Below are positions 40,089-51,359 of a stretch of 64,000 nucleotides of DNA, in pieces. Both the position numbers and the translations under genes were made by a program. Location of the stretch: NCBI GenBank assembly GCA_949825045.1, contig OX463812.1, positions 4,944,661 to 5,008,660 of the forward strand. The letters run 5' to 3'. This DNA is from Argyresthia goedartella (lineage: Eukaryota; Arthropoda; Insecta; Lepidoptera; Argyresthiidae). Under the pieces are notes generated by a model. The model searched no databases. It was not told the DNA's origin and saw only the letters and a list, made by a program, of their open reading frames with translations. Position 1 is the first letter of the stretch, and every line of letters starts with the position of its first letter.

Positions 40089-42945
40089 TTATGTACGTCG
40101 TTCTTTAAAATTTATGAATTCTTCATAGGAGTAGAACGACTTCTTGACAAGCCACTTTTTTAGTTTAATTTTAAAGTTTAGGAAGCTCGGTGCATTGGTA
40201 ATGTCGTCCGGTAGCAAATTGTACACCTTCGGACCCATCACCCGTATTGTTTTGGCCATTTTTTCTAATTTATGAGGGACATTGGCTAGTTTATCTGCAC
40301 CTCTTGTAGTGTGACTGTTTTGGTCACCACGTTTTGGTAGACTACCAACATTGACTCTCACATGAGTAGCAACTTGATAAATGAGTAGGGATGGCAATGT
40401 CATTATTCCAAGCGCCACAAAGTGCGGTCTGGCGGATGTGTCCTGGGCCACACGTGCAATCAGTCGTACGGCTCGTTTCTGAAGTCTGAAGATACGCTCC
40501 CAGTCAGCAGCGCGCCCCCAGAACTCGATTCCGTATGACAGGACTGACTGCACTGTGGCGAAGTAGCAGGTCCGAACCGCTTCTTTAGGAAGTGTTGACG
40601 ATAGTCTACTGAGCGCAAAACAGGCGCTACCCAATTTACCACACAGCTTTTGTATGTGATGCTCCCAGGTCATTGTCTGGTCTATGACAAAACCGAGAAA
40701 TGATGCGGAGGAGACTTGTTCAATTCTCGTTTCCTCGACGCGTATATCTAGTAAGCGTCTCCTGCGTCCGGAAAGGTCGAAATTAATTACTTGAGTCTTT
40801 GTTAGATTGAGTGCGAGGCCGTTTTTTTTAAACCAATGCCATAATTGGTTTGCGACTTTATTGAGTGTGAACTCTAGTGAGTCAAGAGTTTTGCCCGTGA
40901 CTACAGATGCTACATCATCTGCGAACATGAACAATTCACCGTCAGTGGTAATCTTCGGTAAGTCAATCAGGAGGAGAGAGAAGGCAAGGTTTGACAGTGA
41001 GGAGCCTTGAGGTACACCCACGTCTGTCATGGCTCCGTCGGATCTTAGGTTACCTCCGGACCCTAAAACATATTGAGTACGATTTTTAAGAAGCTCCTTA
41101 TTAGATTTAGTGCTGGGCAGTCGATTCCATGATACTTCAGCTTAATTCCAAGCACATCATGATCTGCGACGTCAAACGCTTTGGAGAGGTCACAAAACAA
41201 GACGGCTACCTGCATTTGATGTTCACGAGCGCTCAGGATGCGAAGCACGACCTCACGGGCAAGCATAGTTGTTGAGTGGCCCTGACGATATGCATATTGG
41301 CGCTCGGATAGTGCATTGGTCAATGATAGGTGTTGAACCAATCGAGTGCTTAAGCCATTTTCAAAAATTTTTGCTATAGCAGGTATTATTGCAATCGGAC
41401 GGTAATTATTGGGATCGCATTTTTTACCTTTGCCTTTATAAAGGGGACAAATTTTTATTTCTTTGAATGCATCAGGGTATAGACCATTCCGCAAGCAGAG
41501 GTTGAACAGTACTGATAACGGTGAAGCTAATGTTGAAGCAGTCGAATTTATCAGCTCTGTTGAAATATTATAGATATCGCGAGTAGGTTTTACTGCGACT
41601 CGCTTTTTTATTATTTCAAAGACTTCTTTAGGTGTGAAGTTAATGAGTCGAAGTGCACGGTCGGCCGGTGGGCGCGCAGCTTTAAGCGCTGCGCGGGTGC
41701 ATTCCAAGTTGGCTCGCGGGGCTCCGCACACGGCGGCTGCGGATGCGAATTGCACATTGAGGTGGTTCACCAGCTCTTGTTTGTAATTAGAATTGTCACT
41801 ACCAGGAATTTTTATTGTTTCGGTAAAGACAGCATGAGTTTTCTTTTTTCCAGACTCCATGCTAACTATTCGCCACATTGTTTTTACGATGTTATCATTT
41901 TTATATATGATGTCAGTATAATATTGAGTTTTATGAGATTATAATTTTAAGTCATATTGCAATTGTAGATCTATTATTTTGTTTTGGATGTCTGTAATAT
42001 TAGGAGATTTATTATTTATATCGATTATGTCAAAGATTAAAGATTTCATGTCATATATGTCTTTTGTTATCCATTTATTGCTATATGATACATTCGGTTT
42101 TAGTTTATAAGGAAAGCAGATTTCATATTTATTAATTATAATGTTTATAATTGATTCGCCTAACTCATCGGTGCTTGTTTTGGTGTGGTAGACTAGGGAC
42201 CAGTCTATGCTTTCGAGTGCCGCTTGGAAGGCTGCGCGGGCGGCGCGGGTGTTGTCGCGTTCACGGCGCATGCGTGGCTGTTGCACATGCGCGATGCAGG
42301 TGAGTGCAGCGCGCACGGCAAGGTGGTCGCTCAGGTGAGTTACGACGGGACACGGTATGACGGTGCCGGGTGTGGTGTTGCTACAAAGATGATCGAGACT
42401 GGTAGCAGTCGTTGCGGTCACACGGGTTGGGAAGTCAACTTCATTTCTGAAATTATGCGACATCAAAACCTCACTTAGTTGTTTTTGCTCCGAGCTTGTG
42501 ATCATTGTGTTTATATTGGTATCGCCTACAATTAAACAATCCATACCTATGTCATTTATCTTGTTAAGAAGCCGATCTAGTATCCCTAAAAATTCAGTAA
42601 CACATACAAGATTAGTCCTATAAATGCAAACAATTAAAGTCTTATATTCTAATAGTTCTATAGCGGATACTTCACAATATTGCTCAACTGACATGTTACA
42701 TAGTTCTAAGTTTTCAGTTGCTTTAATGTTGTCTTTAATGAATATGCATGACCCACCATGCTGTTTTAATTTGCGACAGTAACTAGATAACAAAGTGAAT
42801 CCATTAATATGTATACAATTTATTTGATCAGTTTTCAACCAGTGTTCAGTAATTGCTAGTATGTCACAGTTTAATTCCTGTTGTAATGCAACCTCTATGT
42901 GTTTTGTTTTGGAGCTCAAAGATCTAATATTTTGCTGTGCTATGA
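40089..42945 (-). pseudogene. LINE-D ORF2, endonuclease-reverse transcriptase
   Basis: Endonuclease: AQQNIRSLSSKTKHIEVAL (Asn), ILAITEHWL (Glu), MDCLIVGDTNINTMI (Asp/Asn), THLSDHLAV (SDH). A TAA at 41939 interrupts in frame. RT: CDPNNYRPIAIIPAIAKIFE, VLFCDLSKAFDVADHDVLGI (first Asp), then a one-base loss in an A-run near 41085, then VGVPQGSSLSNLAFSLLLID and LFMFADDVASVVTG (catalytic FADD intact). The C-terminal region ends SYEEFINFKERRT at 40089. Only two inactivating changes were found in about 950 codons. Jockey/CR1 superfamily; the clade is uncertain. Confidence 0.87.
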
Positions 42946-42956
42946 ACTATTGTTTG

Positions 42957-43985
42957 TTATTTACTTGTCTTGGCGCAAGCGACGACGGTGGCTGCGGGGG
43001 TCTGAGGCAGCGGGGGGCCGGACGCAGCGGCAGAACTGGCTCTTCCGATCGCTGGGAGGGCGTCGGCGGTAGCTGTGCGGGGCGCGGAGTTGGCGGGCGA
43101 GCGCCTCGCTCGCCCCGTGCTGCGACGAAACCACTCGCTTACCTCGGTCCGCGGAGGCCAGTTGTCAGCGTTCATGAAGTATTCGAGTTTGCTCTCGGGT
43201 AGCGTGATTGGAAATGAAGCGTAGTGTTCATATTTCAGTTTGATTTTTTCTACTTTGTAACCGTTAGATGGGTTCTTTTTTTGCATGAAGGCTACCATGG
43301 AATCCTCGGTGGTATCTGATCTAAGAAAGCAGGCGTGGATTTTCTTCACCCTTTCGACAGTATGCAGCTCAGTGTCCAGTGCGCCTGTTCCTCTGATGAC
43401 GCGCCTTGTGTTCCTTCGGTATTGTTTACGAGATTTCACTTCTATCCATGGGGTATCGTCATTATGTGCTGATTGTATTAGTGGATGGTCTAAGTGTATC
43501 ATAGGTGTTGCTGACTCGATCTGATTTTTTATCATTGTAGTCGGGGTAACTTTCGCCTGAGGTTGGAGTGTTCCTATGGACGGCGTTAGTGGTGTTGTTA
43601 ACGATGGACTACTCAATGAAGTCTGCTTTGTTGCTGGTTTATTTGCATTCAAGGATGAATGAGAGGGTCTAGAGGCAGTGCGTTGTTGTTGTCGATTATT
43701 GAGTCGGTTCTCGCGTGCTGTGATTGGGCCATAGTAGTTAGACGTACCTTTTGGAGGCGCTGATTGGTGCCTTTCTGCTGGCGTCAAGGTTTTGTTCGCG
43801 CTTTGTACAGTAGTGTTCTGCGGTGTTTTGATTTTGTCCGTTACATTGATCCTCGAGTCCTGAACGCTTGAAAATTGTTCTTCTAAGCGCTTGATAGTCG
43901 CGGTAAGGCACTGAATTTGGGTTTCAATGGGTGCTAGGTACTGCACCAATAGTTTCTTGACGATATCGACAGTAACGTGCGTCAT
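42957..43985 (-). CDS. LINE-D ORF1 (342 aa)
   Basis: Intact frame from ATG to TAA. The N-terminus is a probable short coiled coil (LAPIETQIQCLTATIKRLEE). The middle is Ser/Thr/Pro/Gln-rich. Around residues 185-275 there is a compact basic domain (WIEVKSRKQYRRNTRRVIRG then KIHACFLRSDTTEDSMVAFM) resembling the RNA-binding fold of many LINE ORF1 proteins. The C-terminus is Ala/Pro-rich. ORF1 proteins bind the element RNA and act as chaperones. No zinc knuckles seen. ORF2 starts about 15 bases downstream. Confidence 0.75.
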   Translation of the reverse strand: MTHVTVDIVKKLLVQYLAPIETQIQCLTATIKRLEEQFSSVQDSRINVTDKIKTPQNTTVQSANKTLTPAERHQSAPPKGTSNYYGPITARENRLNNRQQQRTASRPSHSSLNANKPATKQTSLSSPSLTTPLTPSIGTLQPQAKVTPTTMIKNQIESATPMIHLDHPLIQSAHNDDTPWIEVKSRKQYRRNTRRVIRGTGALDTELHTVERVKKIHACFLRSDTTEDSMVAFMQKKNPSNGYKVEKIKLKYEHYASFPITLPESKLEYFMNADNWPPRTEVSEWFRRSTGRARRSPANSAPRTATADALPAIGRASSAAASGPPLPQTPAATVVACAKTSK

Positions 43986-44079
43986 TTTGGTATTATTTAG
44001 ATTAAATTATGCGAGAGGCACTTTTTAGTCAACCACTTGCTCCGGAGGGGAGGGGAGGAAAAAAAAAAAAAAAAAAACG

Positions 44080-44122
44080 AACACTAAAAGTTTATCTAGA
44101 GCTGCATAGAGTTCACATAACA
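44080..44122 (-). repeat. Errantivirus 5' LTR, outer 43 bases
   Basis: ACACTAAAAGTTTATCTAGA onward matches the end of the 3' LTR at 32710-32751 with a few changes, then CCTG. Confidence 0.8.
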
Positions 44123-44261
44123 CCTGTGTGAACACGAAACTGTCTCACTTGTGCCCATTACACGAGTAAACTCTATCTTGATGTATTCTTTGTCTTAGCC
44201 AACTAGTAGTTGTTTTACATAGATAAATAATGTCTAGTTCCTACTAAATACAGAAACTTAC

Positions 44262-44419
44262 ATAGATAAGTAATGTCGTATTGAGATTTGTTCAGTGGAG
44301 GAAGCTTGGTGTTGCTGTTTATGTCTCTGTATGACTCGGTGGTATGAAGCTCCATTGAAGGATCATCTTCATCAACTTCTGCCTTCTCAAAATTGAAGTT
44401 TTGGTCATAACACTCTAAT
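44262..44419 (-). CDS. SAP-domain gene, exon 2 (158 bp)
   Basis: Bounded on the minus strand by AATTACAG before 44419 and GTAAGT after 44262, both strong splice sites. It joins exon 1 in frame (AG plus A gives Arg) and reads LECYDQNFNFEKAEVDEDDP, then SMELHTTESYRDINSNTKLP and PLNKSQYDITYL, ending one base into a codon. The 'YrDINs.t.LP.i....i..Yl' stretch links the SAP domain to the SWIM region in the insect family I have in mind. There are no stops across 158 bp. It is not like any transposon protein in this window. Confidence 0.7.
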
Positions 44420-44651
44420 CTGTAATTTATAAAGGAAACTTAGAATTTAAAATCATCCAGACTTGAAATATAACCTCAAACTTTTTAACATGACAGAAAG
44501 TCTGTAAGTTCCGTCGTTCGTTTAATCATTAAGTGTTAACAATAGTAATCATACATTAGACAATCATAAGTAAGCATGCATCAAGCCATGAAGCAAGAAA
44601 GAAGACCATAACATTGTTGTAATCTAAATGTATTTAGGAAATACAATTTAC

Positions 44652-44747
44652 CTTTCAATTAGGTCTGCTTTTCTTCCACGTAAAGAGGCACCTCTTTTTC
44701 TTAACTCTTCTTTTAAGTCGCATATTTTCCAAGTGGAATACATCGTT
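44652..44747 (-). CDS. SAP-domain gene, exon 1 (coding from 44743)
   Basis: An ATG at 44743-44741 starts MYSTWKICDLKEELRKRGAS then LRGRKADLIER. This is a SAP motif (helix 'lKeELrkRG', turn 'GRKaDLIeRL'), a DNA-binding fold in chromatin and recombination proteins. TTATTCAG just upstream could be an acceptor after a 5'-UTR exon; the frame is also open further upstream, so a longer N-terminus is possible. The donor is AAG/GTAAAT at 44652. A LINE fragment lies immediately upstream (44835 onward), so the promoter may have been displaced. Host or anciently domesticated gene; symbol unknown. Confidence 0.7.
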
Positions 44748-44834
44748 CTGAATAAGAAATTAGTCAAGAAATAAACGCAAATAAGAAACTCGATCACCCA
44801 AGACTCAATTGACAAGAGTTCGTACAGTGGTGGC

Positions 44835-45520
44835 GCCATCTGAGATCAGCTATAACTTGCCAACGCCATTAGACATTGAACAAAATAGCAATAAAATAGA
44901 GTTTCTACCTAATGCCAAATTTCTGGGCATCTACACAGATTGCAATCTGAACTGGAAGAAACATGTGGAAGTTATTTCAGGAAGGCTAAGTAGTGTTTGT
45001 TATGCTTTACGATCCTTGGTCAAAATGTCATCAAAGGAAGCCGCTTTGCAGGCATACTTTACTTTCTTTCAATCCAGGGTACGGATTGTCAGTATGGGGA
45101 AATAGCACTGACATTAAAAAGATCTTCGTCCTTCGTCCAGAAGAGAGCTGTGTGCATCGTAAATGGAATAAATTCAAGCTTGGAGTCTTGTAGGTCGTCG
45201 TTTAAAGAGTTAAAAATGCACACCGTTGCGGCTCTCTATGTAATTGAGCTTTGTAAATTGGTACGGAGATATCCAGAAAAAAATCCACTAAGAGCTCCAG
45301 GTGCAAGTAGTAGGCTAAACGAAAGATATAGGTATAAGTTGGAGGTTCCGTTTAGCAGGATAGTGACATACACTCACTCTGCAAAATTAGCTGCAATTGA
45401 GGTTTACAATAAGCTCCCAAATGATATTATAATGTTGACAGGCTCTATGTTGCTGAATAAATTAAAATTATATTTGATTGAAATGACCCCCTATGACAGA
45501 AAATTACTCTTTTGAGTGCT
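44835..45520 (+). pseudogene. LINE RT C-terminal fragment
   Basis: Reads FLPNAKFLGIYTDCNLNWKK and LSSVCYALRSLVKMSSKEAA, then after a frame change SFVQKRAVCIVNGINSSLES and LYVIELCKLVRRYPE, ending at a TGA near 45513. This is the region after the RT active site of a Jockey/CR1-type LINE, 5'-truncated. It lies about 90 bases upstream of the SAP gene's first exon, opposite strand. Confidence 0.8.
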
Positions 45521-45947
45521 AGTAATTTTGAGTGAGCCAGGTGTATTATAATTATAATTAAAAAAAATATTTTGTCTCTATGTACTTATAAAGTAAATTT
45601 ATTATTTAGTTATTGTGTGGTATTTAACAAATAAGTTTTGCTAAGATGGGTGTAAATGTCTTATATATGTCTGTTGTCTCTGTTTTGACATAAATCTATG
45701 TAACGCTTTGTGACTGAATGCAACTGCAATTTTGCTACACCCAATAGGGTAAAATTAAATTGATAAAATTTTATTATAACACCTTGATGACATGTAATTT
45801 ATTGCAATACATACTTGAATACTTAAAAGTTGGTCTAGGTCTAAGCATGTAGTTTATTCAGATCAGATAGATAGATAACTAGATAATATATCGGAAACTA
45901 CATAAATATTTATATATAAATATATATTTAACATATTATAATTAAAT
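45521..45947. other. AT-rich LINE 3' UTR and intergenic DNA
   Basis: The first part is probably the 3' UTR of the preceding LINE. A GATAGATAGATA run lies near 45865 and a TATA-rich stretch near 45910-45935. Confidence 0.4.
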
Positions 45948-48315
45948 ATGAACTCTTTACCAAATACTGTTAGTCAAAACTTCTTTTCCTGTTCTTCAAA
46001 CGAAGATGTTGACGATTTTCTGAATGCTGAAAGCAAAATCATTCACTCTAGCTATCCGGACCTGCTTGAGGCTTTTAGTGACCAATGCGTGGACGGCATT
46101 CTTGTCTCCGAGTAATTCCTAAAGCCATCGCTGTCATCTACTTCGTCCTCCCTTTCAGGTTACAGGCCGATGGGGGCATCGTTACTTAACTGCGTGCTGA
46201 AATTCCGTGTGAGGTGATCAGCATCTCCCCTAGCCAGTACTCCGAGTCTGCTGAATATCTCTTTCTCGAAATAACTGTTCATCACAGTAAGGTCCCCCTA
46301 GGTGTTCTTTATAGCCCCTCTATTCGGTCGACTACATCGACTCATTAGAATCTCTCATAAATGAACTCTCACCTCTTTCTAACGATACCCTCATTCTCGG
46401 TGATTTCAACATCTGTCTCCTCAAAAACTATTTCCGTTCTGACAAACACCAGTCCATAGTCGACAGCTTCAATCTGCATATTCTGCCTCTTGATGCCACA
46501 CAACCCCACGGCTCCCCTCTCTCCTGGATACTATGATCGTTTCTTACTTGGATAAGGTTACCGTACAGGGGCAACTCAATTGTTCTTTCTCATTTTAAGA
46601 CCTTATCTTTCTTTTGTATAAGATCAGGCCTCTCAAGAGTAGAGCAAAATTTCTTAATATTCGTAACTTTAGGGATATTAACTAGGAGTCTCTTAGGTCG
46701 AATGCCTTGTTGATCGAGAGAAAACTGTCAATTTCAATAGCATAGTCCTAAGCCTCTACGACAAGTATGCACCTACAAAAAGTGAGAGTAAAACACCTAC
46801 CCGCCCCTTGGATAATAGACACTATTAAGCGTCTAATGGCCAAGAGGAACAGAGCCAAGTATTAATACCATAAGAATCCGACAGGTGCCAATTTCCTTAC
46901 TTAAAAAAGTCTTCGGAACTACTGCAACCGTCTCTGTCGTGATGGTAAACGCCGGCATATCCACGAGAGAATTGAAAGTAACACAACATCTCAGGTGTGG
47001 AATTTTCTAAAAACGCTTGGTATAGGTTGTCTTAGGTCCTACATGCTAGAAATGTAGATCTTAACGGTCTCAACTAGTTTCTTTCTACCCCACCTGTTAT
47101 AATTGATCCCACGGTTAAAAAAATCCATTCTTCAGAGCCCGCGCTCTAAGCCCTTACCCGACACCACAACATTCAACTTGAGCAATGTTGGAATCTATGC
47201 GGTCAAGACAGTGGTACTAGCAGTCAGCTCGAAAGCCGTAGGTGACGATAAAATCAGTCTTAAAATGATAAAAATTCTGGACGAACTACTGCCACACTAT
47301 TACACACATATATATTTTTATATCAAAGGGAGTCTTCCTCTCCATATGGAAAAAAAACATTAGTCATCCCTTTACCTAAAACATCCACTCCCGTCTCTTT
47401 CAAAGAGTATCGTCCTATTTAATCCTACCCATTCTTTCCAAAGTCCTTGAATCCATTGTCCATACCCACTCTCTTATAACCTTAAATCAAAAAGTCTTCT
47501 CAACATGTACTCAGTCAGGTTTCAGACCATGTCTTAGCACTGTCATGGCTCTGATGAAAGTCAAAGAAGACATCCAGCTAGCCATGGACTGCAAACAGCT
47601 TTCCGTTCTGGTTTTACAAGACTTTAGTGGTGTTTAGATTACGACATTCTGGTTGAGCTTCTCAGATCCCTGAACGTCTCCTCTGCCAGCTGGTTCGACT
47701 CTTATTTGAGAGATCGGCAACAGCGTATCAGGTCGGATGAGACATCCACTGAATGGTGTGACCTCTTAACAGGCGTCCCTTAAGGTAGTATTATATTTCC
47801 TCTTCTATTCTCGATTTTCATTAAATCCATCTCAGACGTCCTGTCTTCCTCATATCATCTTTACCCTGATGATCACCAGATTTATCGCAACATCTCTCCT
47901 GATTCGATTTTGCTGTGGAGACACTCAATGCTGATCTTGAGAATATAAGAAGTTGGGCTTCATCCTTCGGACTCCTGCTCAACCCGAGCAAGACTCAGGT
48001 CATCATTATGCTTTCCCGACATTCTCTTAACTTAAAGCAGTAAAAGCCCATTCCACCTGTCACTTTTAATGGTACCACAATCGTATACAGCGATAAAGCT
48101 AAAAACCTGGGTCTTATCTTCGACAACCGGATGTCCGGGTCATCACATGTCAATGAGGTCAGTCGCCGATTATTTGCTACTTTTCACTCTCACAGAAGAC
48201 TTCAGTACTTTTTGCCTCGACAGACTTAATCACTCTCACCCGGTCTCTCCTGCTACCCCTCATCGATTATGCTGATGTCTGCTGGGTCAGTACGTTTCCA
48301 CTGACATCTGCGTTA
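45948..48315 (+). pseudogene. Highly decayed LINE ORF2
   Basis: Recognisable pieces in order across several frames: ILGDFNICLLKNYFR (endonuclease Asp/Asn), RPWIIDTIKRLMAKRNRAKY, RLCRDGKRRHIHERIE, NVGIYAVKTVVLAVSSKAVG (RT entry), DYDILVELLRSLNVSSASWF, LTGVP then IIFPLLFSIFIKSISDVLSS, YHLYPDDHQIYRN (YADD changed to YPDD), and NPSKTQ-like and LGLIFD-like ends. It ends in LLPLIDYADVCW-like text near 48290 and is 3'-truncated. Dozens of stops and shifts. Distinct from the other LINEs here. Confidence 0.75.
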
Positions 48316-49049
48316 TCGACTGACAGGAAATTTGTTGATTCTTGACAGTTTTACAGAATTTGAACAAACTATGCCGTAGAGGACAAATGAAGTACATTTT
48401 GTTTTTTACGGATATTTCAGTAACCCTGTAATATTTTTTGATGGAAATAACGGAATTAAGTTAGGACCACAATTATCTAGAACTGGTTTTCTCAGTTTGG
48501 TACCTTTGAATTTTTTACATGGCCTATTTTTAAAATACCTTATGCTTAAATCGTGCCATTTCTGGCACTTGACATTGGCAGGTTCATCAAACACGAGGAG
48601 CAATTCATTCAATAAATTAAATTAAATTGAAATTTGATTTATGTTTCACGTAACCAGCTATACATATTTAGTATTTATTACGTAGGAGAGCTAATGTGGG
48701 CTTATGTTGTTGTATCTAGAGTATGTTTGTACCACTATAAAAATATGCGTGGCGAATCCAAAACACCATTATTCAATATATTGTGTATTCAGGATGGTAA
48801 ACGTTTAGCTGTGATAAGTTTTGATAGTCATGGGACAATATTCAGGTTTACTACCGCATAGTGTTACACAAACTACACAACTTTTAGGCTTTAGTATTAT
48901 GAGAGAAGTTTATTATATAAGTTACGACTTAAACTATATATGAAGTGTAAAGTTCAGAAACTGGCCTGCAGACTTAAGGCACTCATAAATAGCATTATCT
49001 TCGTGGTTTTCGTTTAATATTAAGCTTTATATTACCTATAGAAGAGCGG
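48316..49049. other. Intergenic DNA, nothing recognised
   Basis: Short open frames on both strands (68 and 75 residues) lack motifs. The 48406-48612 minus frame has a basic, Pro/Lys composition but no known domain. Confidence 0.35.
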
Positions 49050-49640
49050 CTGAACCAAAGTTTAGCCTTTCGGTCCGTCCGTCAGCGAGCTTTATTTAAT
49101 GAACCTTAACACGCAGAGAGGGGAATTTTTCAATGAATGTGTATTTTTGTTGCGGCTCCAGTAACAAGTAATGAATAACACGCATTTCTTTAAAATACAT
49201 TACCCCTTGCAAGAGATTATTTATAGGGACATTTTGTTTGATCGTTCATAGGAAAACTCTGGTCAACAGACCGATGAGTTCTTATTGGAAAAAGTCTTAA
49301 TATATGGGGTTTGTAGTTCATTGTAGGTGAAAAAAAAATGGTTCATACGAATGATTATTTGTTTCAGATTCAATTGTATTTGTGTAGATAAGTTGCTAAT
49401 TTTGTGCCGCCAATCGAAAAAAATGCAAGTTCATGTAAAAACAGTCTAGTTAATCAGATGTACATAGATTTATATTTTCAAATACTTAGTTTTATAGCCC
49501 TAGAAGCTACTTTTCCTAGATTTGTTAATTTGAGTTTTATATTAAAATTTAAGGGGGGTTTAAAAGAAACATGTATTTTTGCGAGTTTCCTTGTACGATA
49601 GAACCTTTCGTGTTCGAGTTTGACTCTCACTTGACCGGTT
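49050..49640 (+). repeat. Family A repeat, diverged, long form
   Basis: Starts with TTCGGTCCGTCCGTCAGCG and the 'atgaacc...gagagg' block (49078-49180). Ends with TTGTACGATAGAACCTTTCG, GTTCGAGTTTGACTCTCACT and TGACCGGTTTTT (49590-49640), matching both ends of the family A unit. Confidence 0.5.
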
Positions 49641-50386
49641 TTTATTCGAATCCTAAATGGAAGAAGTGATGGGTCAGGGTTAGTTAAATATAATAATTAA
49701 AAATCAACGCATCACTTACAAAAGCCAGTCAGCGTTGGTAAATCTTAAGTTTAGCCGGATAAACCTAGGTTTGCCCGCTCTGCTAAAGTGGTTGGTATCA
49801 AGTTGTATACGAAGAACAAGTCAGAAGCTTCATTACACTCTCGAGATCTCATGCATTACCATAATGCTCCCATATATTAGGGGGCGAGGAAGGAATGAGC
49901 AAGAGAAGATAATAAATACACGAATTGAGGAAACGGCAGATAGATAGTGAACATCTTGATAGCAGCATCTACATATTTGATACCGTAAATTATGTGTTTG
50001 TGTTTATTGTATTACTTTTTATCGGGTTGCTTTTACGAGACGCAAATCACGATGTTTATTTTGGGGTTACAAAGATGGACGTTGGTTAGGGTTACCTGCA
50101 AAAGTATACACAATAAATGATTACAAAGTTACTAATCAAAAGCAATTGAAGCGCGCAATTTTACTACTGATTAGGAAATATGTTCTTTCTAACTACTGAT
50201 GTAAAAGCACAAGTAATTTTATTTCTGTGATTAAATGTGGAAATTGTTATTCTATTCCAACATCCTGTTGTTAATGACTACTTTTCAAATAAATGCCCAT
50301 AAATTTCCCTTAAAAACTGGGTCAAATTGAATTTTCCCGCGAATTATTTATGAGCCATGTTTTATATTTAAATTCGCCACCTGGGA
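49641..50386. other. Intergenic DNA, nothing recognised
   Basis: No motif-bearing ORF or repeat partner was seen in about 745 bases. Confidence 0.35.
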
Positions 50387-50791
50387 GTGATATCTAACAG
50401 GCTGGTCAGCCTACCCTCCCAAATGAAATGGGATAGCCTACGTGACTTCGAAAGACTTCGATCGATTTTAATATTACCGAACACCATTGATCGATGGATC
50501 AGTGCCGGTTTGTTGATGTGGTATTTCTACGAAGCCTTAATTAACCGATGTCCAACCGATCGTCTTTATAATATAGAATCAGAAGCTGAACGAAAAGCAC
50601 GTCTTAGCTCAAGAAGAAAAGAGCTCGAACAGAAGCTATGTCCTCGCCTCAACATTGTGCAGCATAGTGCCCGCTATCAGGCTGTTAAATTGTTGAGTAG
50701 GTTACCAATAGAGTTAAAAATAACCACTAATTATAATAAATTTGAAACGCAATTGAGGAACTTTCTGTTGGAAAAGGGTATTACTCACTAA
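50387..50791 (+). pseudogene. LINE ORF2 C-terminal fragment
   Basis: A 134-residue frame reading LRDFERLRSILILPNTIDRW, then LYNIESEAERKARLSSRRKE, LCPRLNIVQHSARYQAVKLL and SRLPIELKITTNYNKFETQL. The 'P....vqHSaRYqavkLLnrLP' text is a known C-terminal block of one LINE group. It lacks RT active-site residues. It is open to a natural stop, unlike most fragments here. Confidence 0.55.
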
Positions 50792-51359
50792 ACGAGTTCA
50801 CGGATGATCAAAATTGATTAATATTGATTATTTTGTTGTAAATATGTTTGTTTGACTGAACTTTATTGATATATAATTTAGAATAGCATATTATAGTTAG
50901 TACATTATTATTAATAGAGTAAGATTTAATTATTTTCAACAAAATGTATATTGTATAGAAATAAACTAAACTGAAACTAAACTGATGTAACATTTAATCG
51001 AAAAACCACTTTCCGATGCTCACACTACTATTACCGACATATCGTTTAGTCGATGTCTCGTTTCCAGCTGAACGGCTGGCGCCACCATGATGACGAGCGG
51101 AACAACAAACAGTACGGCGAACGAAACGGCCAGCGGAACGACCGCCGTAACATTATCATTACATTGCATATATTTCATTACATTTTTTTAATATCTTTTA
51201 AAAAAAACTAATTTAGTCTATTCAGCGAATCGCTTTCCTTATGACAGGTTCAAAGCCATATTTCTGATGTTGCCAATGGAAAATATTGCTTATAATGTAC
51301 GAAATAATAAAAAGTAAAATAGAGGTATGCAAATAATAGTTAGGTACAGATATCGAAAG
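50792..51359. other. Intergenic DNA, nothing firm
   Basis: AT-rich first half. Near 51060-51160 a run of AACGGC.AGCGGAACGACCGC-type short repeats stands out by composition. Confidence 0.3.

Larger units (their letters stand above)
39897..44079 (-). mobile_element. LINE-D, near full length, inserted in the errantivirus LTR
   Basis: Minus strand: a T/C-rich 5' end beside an A/T homopolymer of about 19 (about 44059-44077), ORF1 (43985-42957), ORF2 (about 42950-40089), a short 3' UTR and a (TTATGTC)n-type tail (plus-strand ACATAAGACATAAGACATAA at 39896). Only about 2 bases are duplicated at the target. ORF2 has one stop and one frameshift. It is the best-preserved LINE in the window and must be younger than the errantivirus. 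Confidence 0.88.
32427..44122 (-). mobile_element. TED-like errantivirus (Ty3/gypsy with env), split by a LINE
   Basis: Minus-strand order is 5' LTR, primer site, gag, protease, RT, RNase H, integrase, env, 3' LTR. LTRs (32427-32751; and 39615-about 39896 continued at about 44080-44122) are each about 325 bp. CCTG flanks both ends (32423-32426 and 44123-44126), a 4-bp duplication typical of errantiviruses. The sequence after the 5' LTR, TGGCGCAGTC, matches a tRNA-Ser type primer site. A LINE of about 4.2 kb is inserted in the 5' LTR. The whole lies in an intron of the SAP gene, same strand. All genes carry stops or frameshifts, so it is an old endogenous copy. Confidence 0.92.

Noticed and set aside
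48406..48612. 68-residue basic minus-strand frame
   Set aside because: No recognised motif; single frame in anonymous DNA.
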